A stretch of 64,000 bases of DNA, taken from an uncultured Clostridia bacterium. Lineage in GTDB: Bacteria; Bacillota; Clostridia; Christensenellales; Aristaeellaceae. Each line of letters opens with the position of its first letter. Position 1 is the first letter of the stretch. A program made the translations under genes and the position numbers. This document shows, one piece after another, positions 32,311 to 41,899 of the stretch. The DNA lies in NCBI GenBank assembly GCA_934647235.1, contig CAKUFG010000007.1, positions 35,074 through 99,073 of the forward strand, read 5' to 3'. The notes beneath the pieces were generated by a model. The model was not told where the DNA came from and searched no databases. It saw only the letters and a program-made list of their open reading frames with translations.

Positions 32311-33184
32311 CATAGGCAAGCTGCGCTGCGCCCCACAGCGCGTCATGCTGCGCGGGGATGATCTGCGCATATGGCTGCAGGGCTTCCAGGGCAAGCGCAC
32401 GGTAGGGGGATTCATGCGTCAGCAGCCCGCCCAGCAGCGCCAATCGCGGGCGCGGCATATCGAGCCGTTTGGACAGCGCTTGCGCGATGCGCGCAAGCTC
32501 CGCCGCGCCCTGCCTGAGGAGCGTCAGGCTGGCTTCGTCGCCCGCCTGCGCGCAGGCAAGCACGGCCTTGGCCAGCGCAGCGACGGCTGATTTATCCTGC
32601 CCGCTGTAATAGACGTAATTCAATATGCCCTGCACATCCTGGCTGCGTGTGGCTTGGTACACGGCCTGCAGAAGCGTCTGCGCATCCGCCCGGCCGTCCG
32701 CCGTCTGCACAGCCAGCGCCAGCGCAGCGCGTCCCAGCGCATAGCCGCTGCCGGGATCGTCAATCAGATGCCCCCAGCCGCCCACGCGCGCGGTTTGCCC
32801 GGCGGCATTGCGGCCAAAGCCCACCGAGCCCGTACCTGCAATCAGAATGCAGCCGGGGCCGTCCATGGCCCCGCGCAGGGCGATTTCAAAATCGCTGCAC
32901 AGCATCAGCGTGCCTGCAAAGCCGCACTGCGCCAGGGAAATGTCCAGCAGCTGCCTGGCCTTGGGGGAGGATATGCCTGCGCCGCCAATACACAGCGCCG
33001 CGCAGTCCGCCAGGGCGGGGCAGGCTGCCCACAATTCATCCAGCCGTCGGCAGAAGGCTTGCTCGCCGATGGAGGCGATGTTGAAGGGGCCGAATTCCAC
33101 GCTGGACAGCACGGCGTTTTGCTTATCGCGCACCTGCAGGCGCGTGCTGGTGCCGCCGCCGTCTATGCCTGCCGTCCACTTCAT
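32288..33184 (-). CDS. BadF/BadG-type sugar kinase, probably N-acetylmuramate/N-acetylglucosamine kinase
   Basis: A 298-residue ASKHA-fold kinase. The phosphate loops IDGGGTSTR near residue 7 and IAGTGSVGFG near 114, plus GGWGHLIDDPGSGY near 134, are typical of GlcNAc kinase NagK and the clostridial MurK that phosphorylates MurNAc and GlcNAc. Neighbouring murQ, anmK and nagZ favour the MurK role: MurNAc to MurNAc-6-phosphate. Its start overlaps the nagZ stop (ATGA), with GGAGG inside nagZ. Confidence 0.85.
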   Translation of the reverse strand: MKWTAGIDGGGTSTRLQVRDKQNAVLSSVEFGPFNIASIGEQAFCRRLDELWAACPALADCAALCIGGAGISSPKARQLLDISLAQCGFAGTLMLCSDFEIALRGAMDGPGCILIAGTGSVGFGRNAAGQTARVGGWGHLIDDPGSGYALGRAALALAVQTADGRADAQTLLQAVYQATRSQDVQGILNYVYYSGQDKSAVAALAKAVLACAQAGDEASLTLLRQGAAELARIAQALSKRLDMPRPRLALLGGLLTHESPYRALALEALQPYAQIIPAQHDALWGAAQLAYEKSRETK

Positions 33185-34719
33185 ACGCTTTCCTCCAAAT
33201 GCACGGGCAAGCGTCCGTAGAAATGTCCGCTGTCCAGCGCCGCAATCAGCGCGCGCAGCGCGGCGGGGGAATAGTCGTATACGGCGATTTTGCCCATATC
33301 GGGCAGCAGCGGCAGATCGTAGGGATTGCGCAGCGCGGCGGCCATCATGGGCTTGCCCAGGGCATGCAGCGCCCGCGCCAGCGCGATCTGGCCGGGGAAC
33401 AAATGCCCGTTGCAGGTAAGCAGCAGGATGCTGTCATAGCCGGCTGCCTGCGCTGTAATGCGGGTGATTTCGTCCTCGTCCGGATCCTTGCTGCATACGC
33501 CTGCACCGCCGCCATAGCAGCGCCGGAGCAGCAGCGCGGCGGCTTCCATGGCCGATGCGGCATTGCCTGCCAGCGAGGCACGGTAATCCTCCGGACCGCA
33601 GAAGAACGTGCGCTCGTCCGGCTGAAAGAGCGGCCCGCCGGCGTGGGTGATCGCGCGGCGCAGCATCCATTCGACGGCTTCCCGGTCAGGGGTCAAGCCG
33701 ACCAGCGCAGGCTGCGCATCCGTAAAGGCATAGCGCGCCTTGGCGTGCAGGATGCGCTCCAGGGACGCCTGTGCCTGGGCTTCATCCAGCCTGCCATCCT
33801 GCGCTGCGGCGCGCAGATATTCTGCCGTTTCACGCTGCAGGGCCTCGCTGCTGCTGACAAAAACCAGATCCACGCCCGCGTTCATGGCGGCCAGCGCGCC
33901 CTGCGGCGTGCCGTAATGGCGCTGGATTGCGTCCATGCACATGCAGTCGCTGAGAATCAGCCCGTCAAAGCCCAGCTGCCCGCGCAGCAGATCGTGCATG
34001 ATGCGGCGGGACATGGTGGCGGGCACGCCGTCCGGCTCCAGACGCGGGAACAGAATGTGGCTGCTCATGATGGCTGGGATTCCGCCCTTGATGGCTGCGC
34101 GGAAGGGGACCAGCTCGCAGGCTTCCAGCGCGGGCAAAGCCTTGTTCACGCAGGGCAGGCCGATGTGCGAATCCACCGCCGTATCGCCATGCCCCGGAAA
34201 GTGCTTGCCGCAGCAGCAAACGCCCTCGTTTTGATAGCCAAGCACGGCCTCGCGAGCAAAAGCTGCTGCGCGCGCGGGATCATCGCCAAAGCTGCGCACG
34301 CCGATAACGGGATTGCGTGCGTTGCTGTTTACATCCAGCACGGGGGCAAGGTTCAGGTTAACGCCCAGGCCGCGCAGCTGGCGCGCGGTGATCTGGGCCG
34401 CAATGCGCGCGTTTACGGGATCGCCCGTTGCGGCGACGGCCATATTGCCCGGCGTGACGACGGCGTCCGCGCCCAGACGCGATACCATGCCGCCCTCCTG
34501 ATCGATGGTAATGAAGGCGGGATGGCCGGTTTCAGATTGAACCAGCTGCTGGATATCGGCGCACAGGGCGCGAAGCTGGGCATTATCCACCACGTTGTGA
34601 CGAAATAAAATGACATTCCCGATTTTATACTGCCGCACAAGCTGGCGGAAGGACTCGGGCAGCGCCGACCCCTGAAAGCCGAATACCAGCCGCTGGCCGA
34701 TGATGGCATGCAGATCCAT
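33181..34719 (-). CDS. nagZ: GH3 beta-N-acetylhexosaminidase (NagZ-like), no signal peptide
   Basis: A 512-residue glycoside hydrolase family 3 enzyme that would split GlcNAc from (anhydro)MurNAc. Residues about 1-330 form the TIM barrel with ITIDQEGG, NLNLAPVLDVN and the KHFPGHGDTAVDSH loop, which in NagZ holds the catalytic His-Asp pair; a second domain follows (about 345-510), as in Gram-positive members. It starts MDLHAIIGQRL without signal peptide, so it should be cytoplasmic. The start is set by AAGGAG eight bases before the ATG. Confidence 0.9.
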   Translation of the reverse strand: MDLHAIIGQRLVFGFQGSALPESFRQLVRQYKIGNVILFRHNVVDNAQLRALCADIQQLVQSETGHPAFITIDQEGGMVSRLGADAVVTPGNMAVAATGDPVNARIAAQITARQLRGLGVNLNLAPVLDVNSNARNPVIGVRSFGDDPARAAAFAREAVLGYQNEGVCCCGKHFPGHGDTAVDSHIGLPCVNKALPALEACELVPFRAAIKGGIPAIMSSHILFPRLEPDGVPATMSRRIMHDLLRGQLGFDGLILSDCMCMDAIQRHYGTPQGALAAMNAGVDLVFVSSSEALQRETAEYLRAAAQDGRLDEAQAQASLERILHAKARYAFTDAQPALVGLTPDREAVEWMLRRAITHAGGPLFQPDERTFFCGPEDYRASLAGNAASAMEAAALLLRRCYGGGAGVCSKDPDEDEITRITAQAAGYDSILLLTCNGHLFPGQIALARALHALGKPMMAAALRNPYDLPLLPDMGKIAVYDYSPAALRALIAALDSGHFYGRLPVHLEESV

Positions 34720-34733
34720 GGAGACACTCCTTC

Positions 34734-34762
34734 TTGACAATTTCCCGTGCAGGGGATACACT
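34734..34762 (+). promoter_or_regulatory. anmK promoter
   Basis: Consensus TTGACA at 34734-34739, 17 bp, TACACT at 34757-34762. The divergent nagZ promoter must overlap it but is not clear. Confidence 0.7.
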
Positions 34763-34797
34763 GACATTAGCAATTTGTAGAAAAACGGAGGGTTTGT

Positions 34798-35974
34798 ATG
34801 GAACATCCCCTGCAAAGGCTGTGGAATAAGCCCGAACGCCTGGTGATTGGCTTTATGTCCGGCACGTCGGCGGACGGCGTGGATGCGGCGCTGGTGCGCA
34901 TATCGGGCTATGGCGTTGAGACCAGGCTGACCCAGCTGGCGTTTTGCTTTACGCCCTTTGACGAGGCCACGCGCGCAGAGGTGCTGCGCCTGGCGGGCGG
35001 CGGCAGCGCGGCGGCGGCGGATTTCTGCCGCATCAATTTTCATCTGGGCCAGCTATACTGCGAGGCGGGCGACGCGCTGTGCCGTCAGGCGGGCATTGAG
35101 CGGGCGCAGGTGGATCTGATCGGCTGTCATGGGCAGACGCTGTGGCACATTCCGCAGGAGGAAATCTACCTGGGCAGGCCCCAGCACAGCACATTCCAAT
35201 TGGGCGAGTCCGCCATGCTGGCCGAGCATTTCGGCTGCCCCACGGTGGGGGATTTCCGTGTGCGCGATGTGGCCGCGGGCGGCCTGGGCGCGCCGCTGGT
35301 ACCCTATACCGAATTTTTGCTCTATCGCAGCCGGGAGGAGTGTGTGGCTCTGCAGAATATCGGCGGCATTGGCAATGTGACCGTGCTGCCGCGCGATTGC
35401 CGGCTGGAGGATGTGTTTGCCTTTGATACGGGCCCGGGCAATATGCTGATGGATGCGCTTGTGGAGCGCCTGACGAACGGCAGGCAGCATTACGACGAAG
35501 ACGGCGAAATGGCTGCGCAGGGGCACGTGGATGCGGGCCTGCTGGCGTTTTTGATGCAGGATCCGTATCTGCAACGAAAACCGCCCAAAACCACAGGCCG
35601 CGAAGCCTATGGCGCGCCGTATCTGGCAGGGCTGCTGGATTACGGTGCGGCGCATGGCGTATCGCTGCTGGATACGCTGGCGACCGTCACCCGCTTTACG
35701 GCGGAGTGCATTGCCTATGGCCTGCAGCGCTTCAGCCCTTGCCGTCCGGGACGCATGATTGTGGGCGGCGGCGGATGCTATAACCTGACGCTGATGGCGC
35801 ATCTGCGCGAGCTGCTGCCCGGCTGCCGGGTGATGACCAACGAGGATCTGGGGCTGGACGGCAACGCCAAGGAGGCGGTTGCCTTTGCCCTGCTGGCCAA
35901 TGAAACCATCTTTGCCAGCTGCAATAACGCCCCCGGCGCCACGGGCGCGCGGCATCCCGTGGTGATGGGAAAAA

Positions 35975-35985
<11 letters not shown>
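34798..35985 (+). CDS. anmK: 1,6-anhydro-N-acetylmuramic acid kinase
   Basis: A 395-residue enzyme that opens and phosphorylates anhydroMurNAc to MurNAc-6-phosphate. Family marks: GFMSGTSADGVDAALV near residue 18, GCHGQTLWH near 108, the ADFRVRD-type VGDFRVRDVAAGG near 150, and FDTGPGNMLMD near 212. The GGAGGG seven bases upstream decides the start. It converges on murQ with an 11-bp overlap of coding ends. It is the only plus-strand gene of the island. Confidence 0.95.
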
Positions 35986-36880
<895 letters not shown>

Positions 36881-36883
36881 GGG

Positions 36884-37579
36884 TTACATATCCTCCAGTG
36901 TTTTTACCAGCTTCACCTGCTCAGGCGGGATCATAAAGCACTCGCAGTATTGCTTGCGCCCCTCGAAGCCGCGCAGGCGCTTGAGATGGCTGTAGTATTC
37001 CTTATAGGGAAAGCTGCCGTGCACGGCGAAGGCGTGATGATTGATGGCTTTTTCCCACAGTGCGAAGCCCTGCGATACGTCCATGTATACATATGGCTTG
37101 AAATCCTGCGCGTCCTCCCAATTTTCGGCATAGTACAGCGTGCGGGCAAAATGCGGCGGCAGCTCGCGCTCAAAGCCCGCGATGGCTGCGTAAAACCATG
37201 CGTCCGTCACGATCGCATGGCAGGCCATATGATCCTTGTGCATGCTGCGGGCATGGTGGGTGACGATGATATCCGGCTTGACGCGGCGGATGATATCGCA
37301 CACCTCAAAGCGCATGGCGTCGTCGTTGGGCAAAAGACCGTCGGGGTGATCCAGCACGATGGCCTCGCCGCCCAGATCGCGCATAAAGGCCTGCGCCTGG
37401 CCGATTTTTTCCTGCCGGTAGGTGGCGACGTCCGCCCCGGCGGGCGCGCCCTTTTCGCCCGCCGTCAGCGCCAGGGTGACGGCATGACCGCCCGAAACGG
37501 CGCAGGAGGCAAGCAGCGCGCCGGCGGTCAGTTCCATATCGCCGATATGCGCGCCAATGGCTAAGATGGTTTTGCTCAT
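36884..37579 (-). CDS. PIG-L (LmbE-like) family deacetylase, variant zinc motif
   Basis: A 231-residue member of the PIG-L fold, whose enzymes deacetylate GlcNAc-containing substrates. The zinc motif, usually AHPDD, reads AHIGDMEL here; the zinc-binding His and second Asp remain but the first Asp, the general base in MshB-type enzymes, is Gly. THHARSMHKDHMAC near residue 106 supplies the third ligand. GGAGCT lies before the ATG inside the GNAT gene. It may be a deacetylase of amino-sugar metabolites or a variant hydrolase. Confidence 0.8.
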   Translation of the reverse strand: MSKTILAIGAHIGDMELTAGALLASCAVSGGHAVTLALTAGEKGAPAGADVATYRQEKIGQAQAFMRDLGGEAIVLDHPDGLLPNDDAMRFEVCDIIRRVKPDIIVTHHARSMHKDHMACHAIVTDAWFYAAIAGFERELPPHFARTLYYAENWEDAQDFKPYVYMDVSQGFALWEKAINHHAFAVHGSFPYKEYYSHLKRLRGFEGRKQYCECFMIPPEQVKLVKTLEDM

Positions 37580-37582
37580 GGC

Positions 37583-38551
37583 TTACAGCTCCTTGATCAT
37601 CACGGCGAAATATCGCCTGGGGGTAAAGCCTGCGGCCTGATAGATGCGCTGCGCGGGATTATTCACACCCGTAAACAGCGACATATACTGCGCGCCGCAG
37701 GCACGCTCGGCCAGGCATAGCTTGTTGAACAGCAGCGTGCCCAGGCCGTGACCTTCATACTGCGGGGCTACGCCCAAACCGGCAAAGTAGCCGCGGCCGG
37801 TGGATTCGGGATAAACCGGCCCGGTAAAGCCCGCCACCGTATTGCCTTTTAAGCCGACCAGCAGGTATTGCCCGGCGCTGGCGGCGGCGGGAATCTCGCT
37901 GCTCCACATGCTGTTGCCCAGGGCGGACAGCATATCGTCCAGCCCTTCATGCAGGCCGGGCTGATAGCGCGCCACGGTGTAGCCTTCCTGCGCCATGGCG
38001 CGCTCTTTTTCGGCCATTGCGGGGGGATAGGCATAGGCGGGGAGATCGAGATACATGGCCATCTCGGTCGCGGCCTCGCGGTAGCCGCATTGCAGCATGC
38101 GCTGATACAGCGGCACATCGCGCGGGATGCCGGGCATGTTGTTATGCTGATGGCCGGGCGTGCCGGGGATGATCCACGGCAGACGGATGGGATTGAAGAA
38201 CGTAACGGCGGATACGCTTTTGCCCGCCTTACGGAAAGACCCCTCCAAGGCTGTCAGCAGCGCGCGGGCGTTCTCATCGGTATCCAGCGCCTCGCTCAGC
38301 AGCAGGCAGCCGACATAGCCGCGTACCGCGCCCTGCGCCAGATGCGCGCCTGTGCAGCCGTTGATGAAGCCCTGCGCCTGGCCGCCGAGATCCAGCACGA
38401 ATGTATGCGCGGCGCTGAAATCAGGATGCGCAAGCAGCAGGGTGCGCAGACCAGCCTCATCCTGCGGGGCGTATCCGGCACGCACACCGGCCGTGTTCCA
38501 CAGTTGGAGCACGGCCGGCGCATCGGAAGAAATATAATGTCTGATTTGCAT
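37583..38551 (-). CDS. tandem GNAT-fold acetyltransferase
   Basis: A 322-residue protein with two GNAT-like halves. The first (about 1-150) is degenerate. The second (about 175-322) has the acetyl-CoA site GVAPQYEGHGLG near residue 270 and a typical NPAQRIYQAAGF end. In this operon an amino-sugar substrate is conceivable, but nothing in the sequence fixes it. Its start lies 1 bp from the permease stop. Confidence 0.8.
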   Translation of the reverse strand: MQIRHYISSDAPAVLQLWNTAGVRAGYAPQDEAGLRTLLLAHPDFSAAHTFVLDLGGQAQGFINGCTGAHLAQGAVRGYVGCLLLSEALDTDENARALLTALEGSFRKAGKSVSAVTFFNPIRLPWIIPGTPGHQHNNMPGIPRDVPLYQRMLQCGYREAATEMAMYLDLPAYAYPPAMAEKERAMAQEGYTVARYQPGLHEGLDDMLSALGNSMWSSEIPAAASAGQYLLVGLKGNTVAGFTGPVYPESTGRGYFAGLGVAPQYEGHGLGTLLFNKLCLAERACGAQYMSLFTGVNNPAQRIYQAAGFTPRRYFAVMIKEL

Positions 38552-38552
38552 A

Positions 38553-39422
38553 TCAGCCTTTCACGGCGCCGATGGTGACGCCCTCCAGGAAGTACTTCTG
38601 CAGCGCGAAGAACAGGATGAACATGGGCAGCGCGGACAGCGTGGCCCCGGCCATCATGGGCGCAAACAGCGTTTCATTGGCGAATTTGAAGGTTTTCAGA
38701 CCCACCTGAATGGTATACATGCGATCCTTGCTGGTGACCAGGAAGGGCCAGAAGAAGGTGTTCCACGAGGACATGAAGGTGTTGATGGCCATGACCGCCA
38801 GCACTGTTTTGGACAGCGGCAGCACGATGCGCACGAAGATGCCCGGATGGCTGCAGCCGTCCAGCTTGGCGCTTTCAATCAGGGGCGTGGGGATGCTGGC
38901 GAAGAACTGCTTGGCCAGGAACACATTGTAGGAGGTGACGATGCCCGGCAGGATCAGCGCCACATAGGTATTGGACATGTGGAACTTGTTGACCACCAGG
39001 ATGTAGAGCGGCACCTGCGTGACCTGATAGGGGATCATCATGGCCACCAGAATCAGCCCGAACAGGAACTTGCTGCCCTTGAAGGGAATCTTGGCAAAGG
39101 CATAGCCCGCCATGGAGGCAAAGATCACATTGCCCAGCACCGTGCTGACCGAGGTGATAAAGCTGTTGCCGATCCAGCGCAGGGAATAGGGGCTGAAATC
39201 AAAGAACGCGGCGTAGGAATCCAGCGTCCAGCGCTTGGGAAAGATGGTGCGCATATTGCCCGCCGTGGAGATGGCGGGGCCAAAGGAAGAGGTGATCATA
39301 TAGAAGATGGGAAACAGTGCCAGCGCCGCGAAAATGACCAGCACCAGCGCGATCAGCGTATTGCGCAGGTGCAGCAGGCCGCGGTTGTTGCGGTGCTGCG
39401 AGTACAGGCCCGTAGATGCCAT
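38553..39422 (-). CDS. carbohydrate ABC transporter permease, MalG type
   Basis: A 289-residue inner-membrane protein with six membrane segments. The EAA loop reads ESAKLDGCSHPGIFVRIVLP near residues 190-210, where it would touch the ATPase. The protein ends in EGVTIGAVKG as CUT1-family MalG homologues do. AAGGAGGTGGG precedes the ATG. It pairs with the MalF-type permease 12 bp upstream. Confidence 0.94.
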   Translation of the reverse strand: MASTGLYSQHRNNRGLLHLRNTLIALVLVIFAALALFPIFYMITSSFGPAISTAGNMRTIFPKRWTLDSYAAFFDFSPYSLRWIGNSFITSVSTVLGNVIFASMAGYAFAKIPFKGSKFLFGLILVAMMIPYQVTQVPLYILVVNKFHMSNTYVALILPGIVTSYNVFLAKQFFASIPTPLIESAKLDGCSHPGIFVRIVLPLSKTVLAVMAINTFMSSWNTFFWPFLVTSKDRMYTIQVGLKTFKFANETLFAPMMAGATLSALPMFILFFALQKYFLEGVTIGAVKG

Positions 39423-39434
39423 ATGCCCACCTCC

Positions 39435-40349
39435 TTAATATTCCACATCCACGCCCATGAGCTTGAACTGCAGGAGCGAGATGATGGCGATGACGATGGC
39501 CAGCAGGATCGCCTGCGCGCAGGCCAGGCCATACTTGGAATACTCAAATGCGTTTTTATAAATCAGCAGGCCGATCATGGTGGTGCTGTTATCCGGGCCG
39601 CCGCCCGTCATCATAAAGGCGTTCATGAAAACCTGGAAGGAGCCGATCACGCCCGTTACCAGCAGGAACAGCGTGGTGGGCTTTACCAGGGGAAACACAA
39701 TGTAGCGCACCTTTTGCATAAAGGTGGCGCCGTCCAGCTCGGCGGCTTCAAAATAGCTGTTGTCAATGCCAAGCAGGGCCGCAATATAGATGATGATATT
39801 GCTGCCCTGGCCCGACATCAGGGCCATGAACATCAGCGACAGCATGGAGGTTTTGCTGGAGGAAAGCCAGTTCTGCGTGGGCAGGTGCAGGAAAGAAAGC
39901 ACCTGGTTGAACAGCCCCTGGGGGGAGGAATCGTAAATCCACAGCCACACCACCGACAGCGCGACGCCCGAGGCGATGCCCGGCAGGTAGTAGATGGATT
40001 TGAATGCCGACTGCGCCTTGCGCGGGAAGGGCAGGATCATGATGGCGATGGAAAACGCCAGCAGAAGAGAGAGCGGCACCACCACGGCGGTATACACCAG
40101 CGTGTTCTTGGTGGCCTTGTAGAACAGCGCGTTTTTGAAGGTTTCGGCATAATTCTGCCATTTGATATACTGCGAGCCAAAGGGGCGATACTTCAGAAAG
40201 CTCGTTTCCACAGCGCTGATAACGGGATAAAGCGTGAAAATGCAGAATACCAGCATGGATACGCCGATGAAGGCATAGCCCCACAGATCGTCGCTGGTCA
40301 GGCGGAAGCGCTTGCGCGCGGCAAGGGAAACGCCTTTGCTTGTCGTCAT
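39435..40349 (-). CDS. carbohydrate ABC transporter permease, MalF type
   Basis: A 304-residue permease with six membrane segments and the EAA loop EAAELDGATFMQKVRYIVFP near residue 215. The ATG at 40349 is chosen because GGAAGGA lies nine bases upstream; two further in-frame ATGs overlap that site. With the MalG homologue and the binding protein it forms a CUT1-type importer; no ATPase gene lies here, so a shared MsmX-like ATPase elsewhere is expected. Confidence 0.93.
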   Translation of the reverse strand: MTTSKGVSLAARKRFRLTSDDLWGYAFIGVSMLVFCIFTLYPVISAVETSFLKYRPFGSQYIKWQNYAETFKNALFYKATKNTLVYTAVVVPLSLLLAFSIAIMILPFPRKAQSAFKSIYYLPGIASGVALSVVWLWIYDSSPQGLFNQVLSFLHLPTQNWLSSSKTSMLSLMFMALMSGQGSNIIIYIAALLGIDNSYFEAAELDGATFMQKVRYIVFPLVKPTTLFLLVTGVIGSFQVFMNAFMMTGGGPDNSTTMIGLLIYKNAFEYSKYGLACAQAILLAIVIAIISLLQFKLMGVDVEY

Positions 40350-40390
40350 GTGATTCATTCCTTCCAAACTTGGTGTGGCTCGCAGTCAAT

Positions 40391-40428
40391 AGAAAAGCCG
40401 CCCGCCACGATGCAGCGGGGCGGGCGGC
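40391..40428 (-). terminator. hairpin between binding-protein and permease genes
   Basis: A perfect 10-bp GC stem (GCCGCCCGCC at 40397-40406 with 40419-40428) followed on the minus strand by TTTTCTATT. It probably lets only part of the transcripts reach the permeases. Confidence 0.75.
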
Positions 40429-40454
40429 AATTCCTTTTGCCGTTCAGGCAGGGA

Positions 40455-41810
40455 TCAGATCAGGCCGTTCGCGCAGCCGTCCGCGCCGAAGAGCTTTACA
40501 GCCTCCTGGCAGATGGCGTCGTATACCTGCTGAGCGGTGGCTTCGCCAGCCAGCAGAGCCTGGAACTTGGGCACGATCACTTCGTCGCGCAGCTGACGGG
40601 CGTTGGTGCTCTGCTCGGCGGAAACGCCGGCGGGAGGCGCCACGACCAGGCCGATTTCACGGGCGGCGCAGGCAGCGTTGCCTTCGTCCAGACCGGTGAC
40701 GGCGTACTTGGCATAAACCTCGCGGCCGCTCTTGCACACGGGATCCAGCAGCAGGGTGGAGTCTACCATCGCCGCGCGGTCGCCGGAGCACAGATAATCC
40801 AGGAACAGGCAGACGTTCTTGAGGTGCTCGTCGTTGGTGTTCTTATTGCGCAGTACAACCAGGCCGTCCACGGAGCCAAAGCAGGTTTCCTTTACGCCTT
40901 CCATCGTGGGGATGGGCAGGAACGCATAGTTGACGTGGATGGAGTTTTCAACCGCAGTGCCGTCGTTGGCGGCCAGGGCGGCGTTGTTCTTGTTGATGTT
41001 GAGCTCGAACAGGGGCATGGCCTTGCCGAAGATCATGGCGTTGCCGGTTTCGCACATTACCATGCGCTGGCCAGCTTCCACGGCGTACTTGGGCATATAG
41101 CCGGAGGAGGTCATTTCTTCAACGGCCTTGAGCAGGTTCAGCATGTTTTCAGAGGTGTAGGCGTACTTCAGATCCGCAGTGAAGTCGTTGGTGATGCCGG
41201 CGGAAGCGCCGAAGATGCTGATGAAGTCAGCCGCAGTGACGCCGGAGTTGGCGAACACGAAGCCGAAGCAGTTTTCGGTGGTGCCGTTCTTGATGACTTC
41301 CAGGAACTCCTTGTAGCTCCAGCCCTCGGACTGGATCTTGGCCACGTCCGCGCCGGCGGCGACCAGCATATCCTTGTTGGCGCCGATGGACTGGATGGTG
41401 ACGTAGAGAGGCAGGCCGTATACATGGCCCTCCAGGGACATGTAGTCCAGCGCGTTCTGATCGTAATCAGCCAGGCGCTCGGCGTCCATGTACTTGTCAA
41501 TTTCGATGCCGACGCCCAGGTTGACCAGGGTGCCGATGGTGGAGTAGCTGACCTCCGCGATGTCGGGGGCTTCGCCGGCGTTGGCCAGGGTGGTCAGCTT
41601 GCCATTGTGCTCGTCCCAGGAGGTCTTGATGATCTCGACCTTGATTTCGGGATGGATGGCGGTGAACTCATTGGCCCAGGTTTCGATATCGGTCAGGTAG
41701 GTGCCGGTAACCGGGGGAACCATCACGGTGATGGTATCGGTTTCAGCCAGGGCGGGAACGACGCCAAGCAGCAGCATGGCGGCCAAGAGAATCGAGAGAA
41801 CCTTTTTCAT
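40455..41810 (-). CDS. sugar ABC transporter substrate-binding protein, no lipobox
   Basis: A 451-residue family-1 extracellular solute-binding protein. Signal peptide about residues 1-23, ending ALA before ETDTITV; no lipobox cysteine is present, unlike most Gram-positive binding proteins. The mature part shows the usual WANEFTAIHPEIKVE and ANAGEAPDIAEV segments. GGAGGG stands seven bases before the ATG. Context suggests a peptidoglycan-derived amino sugar as ligand; this is inference. Confidence 0.92.
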   Translation of the reverse strand: MKKVLSILLAAMLLLGVVPALAETDTITVMVPPVTGTYLTDIETWANEFTAIHPEIKVEIIKTSWDEHNGKLTTLANAGEAPDIAEVSYSTIGTLVNLGVGIEIDKYMDAERLADYDQNALDYMSLEGHVYGLPLYVTIQSIGANKDMLVAAGADVAKIQSEGWSYKEFLEVIKNGTTENCFGFVFANSGVTAADFISIFGASAGITNDFTADLKYAYTSENMLNLLKAVEEMTSSGYMPKYAVEAGQRMVMCETGNAMIFGKAMPLFELNINKNNAALAANDGTAVENSIHVNYAFLPIPTMEGVKETCFGSVDGLVVLRNKNTNDEHLKNVCLFLDYLCSGDRAAMVDSTLLLDPVCKSGREVYAKYAVTGLDEGNAACAAREIGLVVAPPAGVSAEQSTNARQLRDEVIVPKFQALLAGEATAQQVYDAICQEAVKLFGADGCANGLI

Positions 41811-41836
41811 GTTGGACCCTCCGTTGTTAAATTGTG

Positions 41837-41860
41837 GGATTCCGCAATGGACAGGAATCC
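41837..41860. promoter_or_regulatory. inverted repeat, candidate operator of the sugar importer operon
   Basis: GGATTCC (41837-41843) and GGAATCC (41854-41860) form 7-bp arms 10 bp apart, just downstream of the expected transcription start. Confidence 0.5.
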
Positions 41861-41870
41861 TTTTGTCAAG

Positions 41871-41899
41871 ATTATACAGAAATAAGGCGGCTTTGTCAA
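41871..41899 (-). promoter_or_regulatory. consensus promoter of the sugar importer/murQ operon
   Basis: On the minus strand a perfect TTGACA (complement of 41894-41899), 17 bp and perfect TATAAT (complement of 41871-41876). The strength implies that a repressor is needed. Confidence 0.9.

Noticed and set aside
38847..41885. A 1012-codon plus-strand frame opposite the sugar importer genes
   Set aside because: Antisense shadow; the minus-strand genes have clear motifs, signal peptide, ribosome binding sites and a consensus promoter.
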